Of a stretch of 64,000 bases of DNA, positions 25,401 to 36,800 are shown in pieces. The DNA is from Dreissena polymorpha (taxonomy: Eukaryota; Mollusca; Bivalvia; Myida; Dreissenidae), in NCBI RefSeq assembly GCF_020536995.1, contig NC_068358.1, forward strand, positions 186,001 to 250,000, read 5' to 3'. The notes under the pieces were generated by a model. The model made no database searches and was not told the DNA's origin. It saw nothing but the letters and a program-made list of their open reading frames with translations. Numbering within the stretch: position 1 is the stretch's first letter; each line of letters opens with the position of its first letter. A program made the position numbers and the translations under genes.

Positions 25401-28400
25401 CTTGGCAAACAGCGTAGACCTAGTTGAGACGCCACCATATGCGGCGTCTCATCTGGGTCACCGCTGTTTGCTTAAAGGAATTACTGTAAGAAATATTCTA
25501 AATACAGAAATAAATATACTAGACATCCCTAATTTGGAAATAAATCGATCCAAGTAAGAAGGATGGGAGAGTCCACTTGGCATAAATGAGTTAATTAATG
25601 TACTATAAAAATACATAATTAACAGAAAAAACGAATGACACGTGTGTATGTCGTAACATAATCCCTCTTCAGCGCCGGGGAAGAGGTCATGTTTCCGGGA
25701 TGGGAAGACTTCCGGGTATCCATATCCAATTCCGGTCAAGTGACCTACAACTTCCCGTCCGTGGTTAAAAGTATATGCAGGGTCAATGTCAAATACTTTC
25801 CGTTCGACACGCAGGAATGCAACCTTAAGTTTGGGTCATGGTCGTATAACGGATTCGACCTTGACATTGTCAACAGAAATTCAAACGGTAGCTTTTCCTC
25901 TATTCACGCCTTTGAAATCTTATTTTTAATTGCACTCGGTTAAAGTAAATTAAACATTTTTGTTTTAAAATGTTTAAAAAGTTTTTTTAATTTCTAAATT
26001 TTAGTTTACTTTAACCATATTGAATACATTTAAGTAGTGGATTAAGAGACATTTTCAATATAATGCTTAATATGACTAGAACTATGTCTGAAGATGACAA
26101 CTATCCCCCCTCCGATGGCTGTTTCAAGCAAGTGCAATACTTGAGTATTAGTACAATAAATAAAAAGATTTTTTTCGTTCCGTAATTACATTGAAAAAAT
26201 ACAAAGACAAGCAGCTTGACGTTGATTTATTGCATCTATTGCCTACGTTCATGGACAGATACGCTTGCATAAAAAACCTACAAAAACAGCACTATTATAC
26301 CGAAGTCCTTTGGCACACTGTTAATTGTTTGCGACACAATGTACGTATTTAAAATGTTGTTTATATCTAAAATCTACCTTAATTCAATGGCATATAAATC
26401 TGCAATAAGTAGCGCGAACAAATATTACGTTATTGACCTAAACGGCATAACCGACATACCTTAAACTAATAACCAGAATGATTAAAAATCATACGTTCCT
26501 ATTTCTCTGAAGAGCTGTTTAAAATAATTTATAAGAATAAAACAATAAATATTTCTCTTAAAATGAATGTTAATATAGTTTTCAGATAGTGCGCGCCTCT
26601 TGCTGTGTACATGTATACATTTAGTTTTTTCTGTTATCTTTGTAAGATTTATGAATTTTTCATTGAACAATGTATCAATTTGTTGTTTGTGTTTTGAATG
26701 TTAATAGCTCTATTCATATTATGATCATTTGTGGCAGAAAAATATTGCGCCCAACGTAGCATTTATATAACGTCTAATGGCAAGTATGAATTGTACGCAT
26801 ACTCGTGTTTAAGAACAACAGGTATATTCTCAGGTGACCTCGATAACTTTATTGAGCACACCGAGTGGAAAATACGCAAACTTCCGGCGGAGCGTCATGA
26901 GTTCTACTACAACTGCTGCCCGGAACCCTATCCTGACGTCACCTTTACCATCGTCATGGAGCGGCGGCCAGCGTTCTACCTACTTACAATGCTGCTCCCG
27001 TGTATTCTGACGTCATGTGTGGCGGCGCTGGGGTTTCTGCTACCGGTTGAGTCGGGCGAGAAGGTTTCCCTGGAAATCACGGTGCTTTTGTCATTGGCAG
27101 TGTTCCTGTTGTTGGTGTCTGAATCGCTACCGCCATCATCCGACGATTTCCCCGTCATAGGTATACCAGAATCATCTTGAGTGATAATTGAATTTATATA
27201 CTGGCATGTGTACTAGGAATCGGTATATGACCCCGATACGTCTGTGAGTTTGTATCCATTCGTACCTTTCCTTTTGTAATGGATTTACCGGTATATCTGT
27301 CTTCTTGTTGATTAAATTTCTTTAACAGATATGCATTTGCACTAATCTTCCTCTGAGATAATCAATCTTAAGACATGATATACTAAATTAAACTGTGTGG
27401 TAATTGGTATGTGACCATTCTGACTTAAGTATTGTGACTATTTGATCCATTCATGCATTGCCATAGGCAATCGATCGTAGTTATGACAGCTGTTTTTATT
27501 TATCAGATGCAAATGTATTCGTTAAAGAACAGGCAGTCGCATAGTAAATAAAAGCAGTACATTACATACATCTGGTAGGTCATTTATCATATACATCTGG
27601 TCGGTAACTTAATATATACATCTGGTCGGTCATTTATTATATACTCGGTACATCTTGTCGGTAAGTTGATATATACATCTGGAATGTCATTTATTATATA
27701 CATCTGGTCGGTCATTAATTTTATACATCGGGTCGGTCATTTATTATAAACCTCTGGTAGGTCTTTCGTTATATACGTGTGGTTTTATATACATCTGGTA
27801 TTGATAATAAACGACACTGACAAATCATGCATTTGGACACTTGTCAAATGATTCTTCTTCGCAGGTTCGTACTTCGCCTGTTCTATGGTATTGGTGTCTT
27901 TCTCCCTGCTTCAAACAGTCTTGGTGCTTAACGTGTTTTACAGGGGAACCAATGGACGCAGGGTACCGAGGTAAAATGTGTAAAAAGCAGTGTGGTTTAT
28001 TTTGCAAACGATATATTTATCATATGGGAATATGATTTGTCATTCAAAACATGTTAAACTAGGTTAAATATTTAAGTATGTTATTTCCGTGGACAGGTTT
28101 TTAAGCTGACCGTTAACACCAATAAAAAAACGATTGGACTGAAGATTAAATCCAAATTTTCTTAACTATTTTATGACTACTGAACAATCAACACAAAATT
28201 GTTTGCTCACATTCAAAGAATTATGTTTCAGATGGGCAAATGTGTTTTTTCTGCAATTCTTAGGACGTGCGCTATGCATTCAGTCAAACAAAGTAGCGGT
28301 GCAATCAGACTCGACGGACGAAGAACAGGTGAGATTTTGCCATAAACAAAACGCGCCCCGAAAATTATCCCAATATATGTGAAAGTTGCATACGGTGTGC

Positions 28401-29492
28401 ACGAAGAAAAATGTGTTGACTTTCTGGTGAGAAGTTGTAAAAGCGCCGCGAATGAGAGAGTAAATATTTAATTAATTCCTGGCGGCTATTAGATGTCCAA
28501 AATGTGCTTCAAAATGGTTGCATTAATTTGACTAGTTTGCATTAAGCCAATAGCTATTTTTTTTTGTTTAAACTTATTTATTTAGCTGGATAAAATCGGA
28601 AGGCATATTGAGATTTTATGGAGAAAAGTCTTGGTATCTTAAAATAAGATTGGATCTTGAGAGTGGGGATGGCACCGGCACCCACTAATCGATTTGCAGG
28701 AACCATTACATAACTACATACTTCATTACCACTACATCACCGCAGGCTTTATAAAAGTGTCATGTTATAATGCAGCATGTTCACCGGGAATACACTTTGC
28801 TTCCTATATGGAGGTCCTACTTTCAAAGATGTAAAATATGAGCGCCAAGCGAAAATGGGTTTTATGCCGCATGCGCCAGCGTCGCTCCAGAAAAGGCTGT
28901 GCATTCGCGTTGTCTTCTCAGAAGCTACCTGTCTGATATCAAGTCACGCAAGGTATTGTGGTCGTATTTGTGGACAGGCTAGCTCCCGATAACACTGCGC
29001 CACTGCGCAGGCTAGTCTGGATCTACGCTAGCCGCAGGTGGCAAGGCGCGGCTCATATTTGAGCATGTATAACTTTGATTAGTTGATCCTCAATAAGGTA
29101 CAGTTCTTTCTTTTTTTAAGTTTCCTGATGACACAAACAACGCGGATAATAGCGTAGTTCCCATTAACGTCAAGGGAGACGTCCGAAATCACAGCAACAT
29201 ATCTACTCTCAAGTTTCGCGCATTTGAACTTCAAACCACCGGGATTTACCGAAACCCCCATTCTCAACAAACCAACATTCAGAATGACCGGCATTTGTTA
29301 GCAAATGAGTCCAGTGACTCAGCTACAACAAATCTTAAGCGTATAGTGGGCCACTTAGAAGAGGATCATCTCAATGAGAGCATTAGTGCCGAATGGAGGG
29401 ACATCTCTAATGTGATGGACAGGTTCTTCTTTATTCTCTACGCGCTGGTTACGGTGATCACCACGATGTCATTTCTACTCCAAGCGGTTTAG
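19401..29492 (+). CDS. Nicotinic acetylcholine receptor subunit, alpha-type, complete (nine exons, 488 codons)
   Basis: Exons: 19401-19443, 21053-21204, 21870-21914, 24169-24278, 25673-25887, 26834-27160, 27865-27970, 28232-28328, 29121-29492. All introns are GT-AG, phases match, and the total is 1467 nt ending in TAG. The protein has a short signal peptide and an extracellular ligand-binding domain with the 13-residue Cys-loop (Cys152-Cys166). Acetylcholine-box residues are all present: Tyr115, Trp173, Tyr214 and Tyr221, plus complementary Trp82. The vicinal Cys216-Cys217 pair marks an alpha-type subunit. TM1 and TM2 lie in exon 6, TM3 in exon 7, a cytoplasmic loop of about 130 residues follows, and TM4 ends six residues before the C terminus. 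SGEK before TM2, with no inserted Pro, predicts a cation channel. Glu269 at pore position 4' is unusual. It acts as a plasma-membrane pentamer subunit. Vertebrate orthology cannot be assigned because molluscs have many expanded nAChR genes. Confidence 0.95.
19548..20408. mobile_element. TTAA-flanked element in nAChR intron 1, carrying a tRNA-Ser-like sequence
   Basis: The ends are perfect inverted repeats of 24 bp: AATTAAGGTAGTGCACCTCT at 19548 and AGAGGTGCACTACCTTAATT ending at 20408. TTAA lies inside each tip, so the element proper may start at GGTAGTGCACC. There is no transposase frame. Interior contents include AT-rich DNA and the tRNA-like sequence at 20263-20343 near the right end. Confidence 0.75.
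20263..20343 (-). pseudogene. tRNA-Ser(AGA)-derived pseudogene
   Basis: Read on the minus strand, it has a D-arm GCCTAGTGGTTAAGGC, the loop CTAGAAA (anticodon AGA), a long variable arm GGGATATTCCC and an intact T-arm and B-box GCAGGTTCGAATCCTGC, as in class II tRNA-Ser. The acceptor stem (GGTGCCG with CGACGAC) has two mismatches and the anticodon stem has one. With its place inside a TTAA element, this suggests a captured, non-functional tRNA rather than a working gene. Confidence 0.65.
22101..22216. repeat. 45-bp minisatellite, about three copies
   Basis: Three units of ATCTATGATTTTGTGTTATA followed by ACCCCCAAATAACC lie in nAChR intron 3. The middle copy has a C for T. Short and without recognised function. 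Confidence 0.8.
22612..22678 (-). pseudogene. tRNA-like sequence (degenerate)
   Basis: On the minus strand, GTAGAGTAGTGGTTACACGC resembles a D-arm and A-box, a good five-pair anticodon stem (CTCGC with GTGAG) encloses the loop TTCCTAT, and GGTTCGAGCCCC is a B-box. No acceptor stem forms. It is likely a tRNA-derived repeat head or pseudogene in nAChR intron 3. Confidence 0.45.
23664..23928. repeat. Hairpin repeat family A, full copy
   Basis: Palindromic element of about 265 bp. The arm GTCGTCCCAGATTAGCCTGT and its continuation appear inverted at both sides of a central TTTTTCGTTTAAATGAAGTC loop, with outer ends GCGTTCTGAGAAAACTGGGC and GCCCAGTTTTCTCAGAACGC. It lies in nAChR intron 3. The structure is that of a MITE with strong hairpin potential. 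The same family occurs at 1-105 and 32489-32752. Confidence 0.9.
24279..24440 (+). repeat. Decayed tandem copies of the nAChR exon 4 tail and its splice donor
   Basis: Exon 4 ends CCAGATACAACACTTTATGACAG|GTATC at 24278. Downstream in the intron, 24320-24362 reads CTTCCAATGATTTTGAAGCC, then AGATATAACGCGTTATGACAG, now followed by CG. At 24384-24424 the intron reads CTTCCCAGATGTCTGAAATG, then GACACAACATTTTATGATG. Both align to the last 40 or so bases of exon 4, and a third start (CTTCCAATGATTTT) follows at 24438. The unit is about 65 bp. The copies have lost the GT donor. Confidence 0.75.
25367..25594. repeat. Hairpin repeat family B (TTAA-flanked MITE), copy 1
   Basis: Begins TTAACCCATTTATGCCTAGC and ends GGCATAAATGAGTTAA. 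Just inside the left end is a hairpin formed by AACAGCGTAGACC and GGTCACCGCTGTT around an inner GAGACGCC/GGCGTCTC stem. It lies in nAChR intron 4. Other copies are at 30881-31162 and 61951-62177. Confidence 0.85.
27560..27812. repeat. Degenerate 27-bp minisatellite in nAChR intron 6
   Basis: About nine units built on ATATACATCTGGTCGGTCAT with TTATT between. It lies between the exons for TM1-TM2 (ends 27160) and TM3 (starts 27865), ending some 50 bases before the TM3 exon acceptor. Confidence 0.8.
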
Positions 29493-30880
29493 GAAAACAA
29501 TTCGAAAGATCAACAATGCGTGTGTGTGTTTTTTTCAAATTGAAATTGTTGTTGTTGTTGTTTTTTTAAGTTGCAGTTTAGTTATGAATCCACTGTTCAT
29601 AGTCCGAACAGCTGGATAGTGACGTGACAGGTGGACATGAAGTGTGAAATGACTGATCTACGCAATGTCATTTATGCAAAGACAGAACCATTAAATTATT
29701 TCAATTTTTATTGACATATTACTTAGTACGCAACTATATCCCTTTACAAGCCTCGTAAGAAATATTAAGAATATTTAGCATGTATAATGATTTGTCAAGA
29801 GGTGTCATGTATGTTCATAATGTATATTGAAGGTGCAAGATGCATTATGAATGTTCAAGTCTAGTATTCCTGATATAATTTATGAAATATAATACTGCAA
29901 ACTCATGTATATATTCTTTGGCAGGAAATTTCGTGTTTAAAAGATATAACTTCATGGGCACGTCCATTCGTGGATAACTGACTTTTCCAAAAAAGAAAGC
30001 AATACAGCTTAACTGAACTAGCGTTTTACCGGAAATGTTCAGGATCAGAAAAGTAAACAATGTGATGTATACCCCTTTGTCAAGTATCTGGATGTATCTG
30101 CATTGCACGACAGGATGTTTGTGATTTCGTTAGATTGAAAGACTTTCGTCTCTTATTTAGAATAAAACAAGAATAATGATAAGGAATATTTTTCGTCGGG
30201 ATCTTAAATTTTTGGATCTGTTTTACCGACGAAATAAAAACAATATTTTATTAATGATTTTGCAGTTCTATTAACTTTTATAAATGATTATTTGTACATA
30301 CTTTTTTAGTTCGTATCACCTGTATTTAGAATTGCAATTAACTTTTCTCTAAACACATTTTAAGATTTTCTTGTTTTGTCTGTGGTGCGTCGTTTTATAC
30401 GACTTTCAATTTACCCCCCAGCTACCCGGGTATTCGCCAAAGAAATAATTATGATCCAAAAGCACTAGTGCACGGTGGTCAATAAGGCCTTCATGTGCTC
30501 TGGTATTCTTGCAGAGAATGACGCGGTCGCCCTATTCATCTACATTTTATATTTGTTACCACTTGCTTATGTTTAGCAATATTAAGCAGGGGCAATATGA
30601 TATTCCGCATAGAGTTCGCAATGGACAAACAGGACTATAACAATACGTTCACTTGTTTTGACTGTGGTTTCGTTTAAATCTGAGTAAGGGATCACAATAC
30701 ATGCACGTGTACTTGTCTTACCGCAACCAATGAAGATGAGATTGACAAACATATTATCGGGTAGACATTAAAGGTGTACTACGGATAATATTCTACTGAG
30801 AGAACTTAATATATATACATAAAATGTCGTGTGTGTTTGTTTCGTTGTTTGATTAAGTGTACTAGCTTTCGGCCACACTT
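29493..30880. other. Downstream flank of nAChR, probable 3' UTR
   Basis: No exon or repeat recognised. An ATTAAA near 29690 and an AATAAA at 30161-30166 are possible polyadenylation signals for the receptor transcript; neither can be chosen from sequence alone. Confidence 0.35.
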
Positions 30881-31162
30881 AACCCATCTATGCCTAGCGT
30901 CTAGAAAAAGGCCTTGGCAAACAGCGTAGACCCAGATGAGACGCCGCATGATGCGGCGTCTCATCAGGGTCTGCTCTGTTTGCTTAAAGGAATTTCTGTT
31001 AGAAATATTCTAAATATAGAAATAAATATACTAGACATCCCTAATTTTGGAAATAAATTGATCCAAATTAGAAGGATGAAAAATGAAGAAAATGCTAATT
31101 TTAGAAATTCAGCAGACAACATTTTAGCAGACGACAACTTTCCCAGCATGTAAATGGGTTAA
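30881..31162. repeat. Hairpin repeat family B, copy 2
   Basis: Starts TTAACCCATCTATGCCTAGC (from 30880) and ends AAATGGGTTAA, with the same inner stem (GAGACGCC/GGCGTCTC) and the phrase ATACTAGACATCCCTAATTT as copy 1. It is longer than copy 1 on the right side. Intergenic. Confidence 0.85.
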
Positions 31163-31639
31163 CTGAGGGCGATACTCTGAGAAACATTAATTTGGACTTT
31201 CACCAGTACTCAATTGTCGTTGTGTCCCCAGAGTTGAGGTATATTCACATTCATATTGTTGGATTTCGTATTTTTACTTTACATATGCCTTTTTTTTTAA
31301 ATTGCGGCTGGTTCGCCCACTTTAATGTCAATAACTGATTAAACATTCGTTGAAATTTCAGTGTGAAATCTGGTGTTATTTCCTACAAAATGAGGTTGCA
31401 AAACCGTTTATGTCTAATAGATTTTGTCGCCATTTTCTCTTCTGGCTGCCAAATCGAGATAAGAAGTCATATAGTATTTGTACTATTCTGCACAATCTCT
31501 TTGTTTTAAAATAAATAACGAGATTAAGGAGAGAACTTCTTTTGTATATGCTTTATATTTGTTCATTTTCATCATAAATTCCGATAATCTCTTTGAATAC
31601 AAAAGTGCGACAACGGTCGATGTTTGTGAAAAGCAAGCA
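31163..31639. other. Intergenic stretch, nothing recognised
   Basis: AT-rich sequence between two mobile elements. It may include the diverged left half of the element whose right end is at 31987. Confidence 0.3.
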
Positions 31640-31987
31640 GAAAAAAAAAACCCAGGTATTATAGCGTTGCAACGCGAAATGATTGAATGATTTGGAAAGT
31701 TCTGTTGTTGTCGTTATATTTTGTGATGCTACGAGGATTGCCTGTATAAAGTATAAAAATACATCACTCATGGTACGAGCACGGATGGCCGGGTTGTGTA
31801 AGTGGTAGATTTTTGTCTACAGGGGTCAGTGATTCAAGCCCCATTAAGGGTTACTTTTTTTTCTTTCTTTAATTTTATTATTGTTTTTTTACCAAGGCTT
31901 TTTAGATCCAATGTTTACAGTTATCAATATAAAGCATTTCATGACAAACTGCAATACATGCCAAAATCTGTGAAAAGGCCCCTTTAA
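31640..31987 (+). mobile_element. Truncated TTAA element with tRNA-Leu-like core
   Basis: This is a diverged copy of the element at 50022-50529 in the opposite orientation. Shared phrases include GCGTTGCAACGCGAAA, TCTGTTGTTGTCGTT, AAAGCATTT and the right tip CAAAATCTGTGAAAAGGCCCC then TTTAA. A tRNA-like segment at about 31783-31850 keeps a weak D-arm (GATGGCCGGGTTGTGTAAG) and B-box (GTGATTCAAGCCCC). The left tip is missing or too diverged to place. Confidence 0.6.
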
Positions 31988-32488
31988 ACGCATATCTAGG
32001 CATATCTTTTTACATGTAAATGCTCAGAACCGTTGGGACACAATGATATGTTTGTATGTTCACAGTCCCAGAAAAAAACGTCTATCTTAACAAGAACTTT
32101 GTCACCGAAAAACAACAGTCCCCTACTGTGGAACTCTATCCGCATATCGAGTTTTATCAACCTAGCTTAGGTATCTGCTTAAGTTCTCTTACGATCTTGA
32201 TTTCAGTAGTTATACAAACGTCCATATTCCCGATATAACCTCTATCCACATATCAAGTTTTATCAAAGTGGCTGAAATACTTCTGAATTATATATATGTT
32301 AAGCTAAATTCCAATATTTATAGTTTACATAGACATGGGGTATAGAGTTGCTGCGCGCAAACTTTTACCTCAATTTTATCAGTACAAAAAGCGGCACAAT
32401 TCTGCTGAATTACAGGTCAGAGTTATGGGCCTTGGTCAGTGACAATGCATCAATATCACAAAGATATACGTACTAGTTGCATGCAAAG

Positions 32489-32752
32489 GAGTTGTGTTCT
32501 GAGAAAACTTGGCATAATGCATGTGCGTAAAGTATCGTCCCAGATAAGCCTGTGCAGTCCACACAGGCTAATCAGGGACGACACTTTCCGCTTAAATGGT
32601 ATTTTTCGTTTAAAGGAAGTCTCTTTTTACGGAAAATCTTGTTTAAGCGGAAAGTGTCGTCCCTGATTAGGCTGTGCGGACTGCACAGGCTAATCTTGGA
32701 CGACACTTTATGCACATGCACTATGCCCAATTTTCACAGAACACAACACGAA
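32489..32752. repeat. Hairpin repeat family A, full copy
   Basis: Same structure as 23664-23928: outer ends TGTTCTGAGAAAACTTGGCA and CCAATTTTCACAGAACA, stems with GTCGTCCCAGATAAGCCTGT and its inverse, and the central TTTCGTTTAAAGGAAGTCTC. Differences between arms show independent decay. Confidence 0.9.
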
Positions 32753-33860
32753 GTTTCCCCTGAATTTCAACTAACACCTTAACATTAACCAAAATGTTCT
32801 CTTAGTCCAAACAGCGGTACAATTCTGCTAAATTGCAGGTTATAATTATGGAACTTGGCTAGTGACCTTACACAATGACCTCAAACACATGTGTAAAGGT
32901 TAGATGAAATACTTGCAATTGGTAAAGTGCTGTTGATCGTTTACTTTAACCAAAGCAACACACAAACACCAATACATGGGAGAGCAGTATAGCTAAGAAT
33001 ACTCTGTAAATAGTCAAGCTAAACATTTATTGTGATAAATAACAACAAAAATGTAACATACACTACATAACATTACACGTTAATACCGGGGTAAAATTAA
33101 TTTCCAAACAAGAGGTAAATTATATGTATATGAAATTTTCATGTTTTAAAATAGTATTTTCTTTTTCCTCTTTGCATCCCATTTTTATCCTTGTTTTAAC
33201 ATACAAACTTTGTATTTGAATAATGCCTTTTTCAACTTTTTTACAACATAATTTGTACAAACCATTTTACATACACATTTTATGACTTAAATAAACATAA
33301 TAATAATCATAAAAATAATAATAAATCTCAACAAAGGTTCAATCTAACAATAATGTGAGAATAATTCAAGAATCTTTCAAATTAAGAACACTATCATTCT
33401 ATAATAATCCATTAATCCCCTCCATACATACAAAAAGGGGCTCGCTAGTAAGATGAAGGTAAGACCAATATGTCGGTGATCTTAAAATATATTGACCCAA
33501 ATAGATATGTGAAGTTTCAATAGAATATCTGTAGTACTTACACAAATATGTACTTGTTGCATGCAAACCTTAACCAAAAAATAACACTGACAATTATAGC
33601 TTGTGAATACTATATCTCAAAATATTCGGTGAATAATCAAGCAAATACATCACTCAGAATTTTGAAAGTACAACAGATTCTTAAACCAACTTCTTTTATT
33701 TACACTGAAAATCTTTAACAAAACTTCAATTTAAATACCTGTAACACTAACAGTATCAATTGTGAGATAACAAAATACACAAAAACATAAATTTTAAAAT
33801 TACTGCATTGATTACTTCAGTATTATAAGAAAATGGCCTCAAGTTTGAATGATCTCCACA
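32753..33860 (-). other. Downstream flank and probable 3' UTR of MALT1
   Basis: No repeat or exon recognised. On the minus strand an AATAAA (plus TTTATT at 33695-33700) lies 160 bases after the MALT1 stop and could be its polyadenylation signal. A second lies near 33027. Confidence 0.35.
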
Positions 33861-36800
33861 TCACATGCTGTCAGATTCCTCTTGTTCCATGGGCTCACGT
33901 CTCGGCGGATAAAACGCTGTGGACGGTCGCCATAGCTGCAGCTTGGAGACGAGAGGAAGGCCAAGGTCGACGCGCTGAGTGAGAAAGTAGCGCTGGCGAT
34001 CCCGCGGGTAGATGAAGGTGATGGTGATGTCAACCACAAGGTTGTCCTAAAGCAAACATTTTCCTATTTAAAGGTAGTTTCAAAATTTAAAACTCAAGAA
34101 AACATGTTATTAATTTTTTTATTCATAAACAGATTTTGTTCATGTTTTATCATTCAACAAGTAAATTTTTTTCGCTAATAATGTTTATTTAAAAACAAGA
34201 TATGTGTTTGTCAGAAACACTATGTTCCCTTTTGCGCCGTTTTAAAGCTATATATTTGACCTTTATCCTTAAAGGATGACCTTGATCTTTCACCACTCAA
34301 AATGTGCAGCTCCATGAGATACACATGCATGCCAAATATCAAGTTGCTATCTTCAATATTGAAAAAGTTATTGCAAATGTTAAAGTTGGGGCAAACAAAC
34401 AAACAAACAAACCAACAGACAGGGCAAAAACAATATGTCCCCCACTATAGTGGTGGGGGACATAAAAATCCTTCACAAATGATTCTATTTCACACATAGA
34501 AAACAACATGGCAAACAAGACAAACCAAATATATTGTAATCAATTAAAATATGCATGCTGGCTTACCTCTCTTTAATATTTATTTTTTTAAGTCAAATAT
34601 TGTGTGGTCTGACGATAAGGACAAGATATTTAGTGGTAAGTTTTGTTTTGTGTTTTTTTCTTCAGATGTAAAGTCTAAGTTACATGTAAATCATACTTAA
34701 GACATAAAAGTGCCCTTTGCCTAATTTTTTTCCAATGTAAATGGTCCATTTACATGTCACACTTAATGGGTTACCTTAAGTTATGAAATATCTTGCAGAT
34801 GAAGATTGATCCCATTTAAATGCCACAAATCCCAGACATTCATACCAATGGAGAATCGTTATTTCACAAACTGTGGCAAGGTAAACTTTTGTTCCTTCCT
34901 TGTTTTGACATTCGGACATTCGTTCCTATGATATTTTGAACAAGAGATGTGTTTGTCAGAAAAACAATGCCCCCTACTGCGCCGCTTTGAAGCCATATAT
35001 TTGACCTTTGACCTTGAAGGATGCCTTTGACCTTTCACCACTCAAAATGTGCAGCTCCTTGAGATACACATGCATGCACAATATCAAGTTGCTATCTTCA
35101 ATATTGCAAAAGTTATGGGCAATGTTTAAGTTTTCGGACGGATGGACAGACTGACTGACAGATGGACGGACCGACGGACAGTTCAACTGCTATATGCCAC
35201 CCTACTGGGGGGCATAAAAACTGGATAATTGTTCATTATTTTGAAAGTCCAGGATATCAATTATGAAGGAAAAATGTCCAGGTTGTCAAAATAATTAGGA
35301 ACTGTTGTCCGGGTGGTAGAAATTACGTAGGAACTGTTTTCCGGGTTGTCAAAATAACGTAGAAATTAATGTTCAGGTTGTCAATGTATCAGGAAAAAAT
35401 GTCCAGGTTGTCAAAATAAGGTAGGAACGAATGTCTGCCTTGTCAACATAAACCTAGGAATGATTGTCAGTGGGAATGATTGCCCAGACACCACATGTCA
35501 CACATACTGGCTTACCTTCAATTATTGAATGTCTTGCAATGTTATCTTGATTCCATTTACTTGTCACACATAATGGCTTACCTCTAATTTCTGAATATCT
35601 TGCAGAGATATCTTCATTCCATTTTTATTCTGCCTCTGGAATCTCGTGGTATCACCATATTGAGAAATACGCTGAAATAAGCAAAACAAACATGACAACC
35701 ACTTGGATGACAATTTGTCTGGTACATAATTCGCCCGATTAGTGCACAAAGGTACCATGTGCCTTCTTATTTCAATGTCACAGGGTACCTTTTTGCACTA
35801 AGGGGGCTATATAAACAACTCTTTATGCCAGCTCAAAAATCTAAAATTAAGGGTACAGTTTTTAAATTTACAATGTCTCACTCTGGTGAAGTAAGTTTTT
35901 TTCACCAGATATCAGTCATGTAACTTAACAGGACAACCTACCGGTGAGATGTTGCTGATAGTGCCCTCACAGTCCAGCACGGAGCCTGTATCTATGACGA
36001 TGACAAACACGTTGAGAAGGTTAGAGAATTCAGACTGGAAATCCAGCTCCACGGTTACGCCGACTTCAGGGAAGCTGACCACTTGCTTTGGTGGTTTCAC
36101 TGAAATTTAGAAAAAGTTCTGTATTTCATGTTCATGGTCTTTAACAAATACTGAAAAAACAACTCATATCAAAAGATTCTCATTACAAAACCGGCTCAGT
36201 GTTTTTGTAAATAGTATCGAAGTAAAAAAAGTTAATTAAAGTTTGAGTGTGATGATGTTGAAATTAAAATTGGAATTTAACACTAAAAGCCTTAATGAAC
36301 ATATATTTGATATCCTCACCTATGCAACATTCAAACTGTTCGTAATCTATAGGGAAGCATGTACTGTATTGTTTTTACAACTTACATTTAACAATCCAAC
36401 GAAACCAAATAAAAAGAACTATATTAAAATAGTTTTACCATGGTAACTGTTCCATATTTGAGTTTGCAAATCATATGACTGTGTGTTTCCTTTCTTTGCA
36501 ATTCTGTCCGTCAAAGATCGATTTGGCTCTGACAGATTTGATCTCAATTCAGGTAGCTGCCTCGTTGAATGTTTTGGGACTTTGAAAAACTCTGAAAAAC
36601 ATAGTTTGTATAATATTTTGACATTTCACACGTTTAAACAATATTTATAACAAAAGCTGTGTTTGTGAAACACAATGCCCCCTACTGCACTTTAAAGACG
36701 CACGGCAGCTATGTTAGAAAAAAATGACCTTTGACCTTGACCTTTCACCACTCAAAATGTGCAGCTCAATGAGATACACATGCATACCAAATATCAAGTT

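Noticed and set aside
29079-29294. Minus-strand open frame over the last nAChR exon
   Set aside because: It is the shadow of the well-supported plus-strand exon 9.
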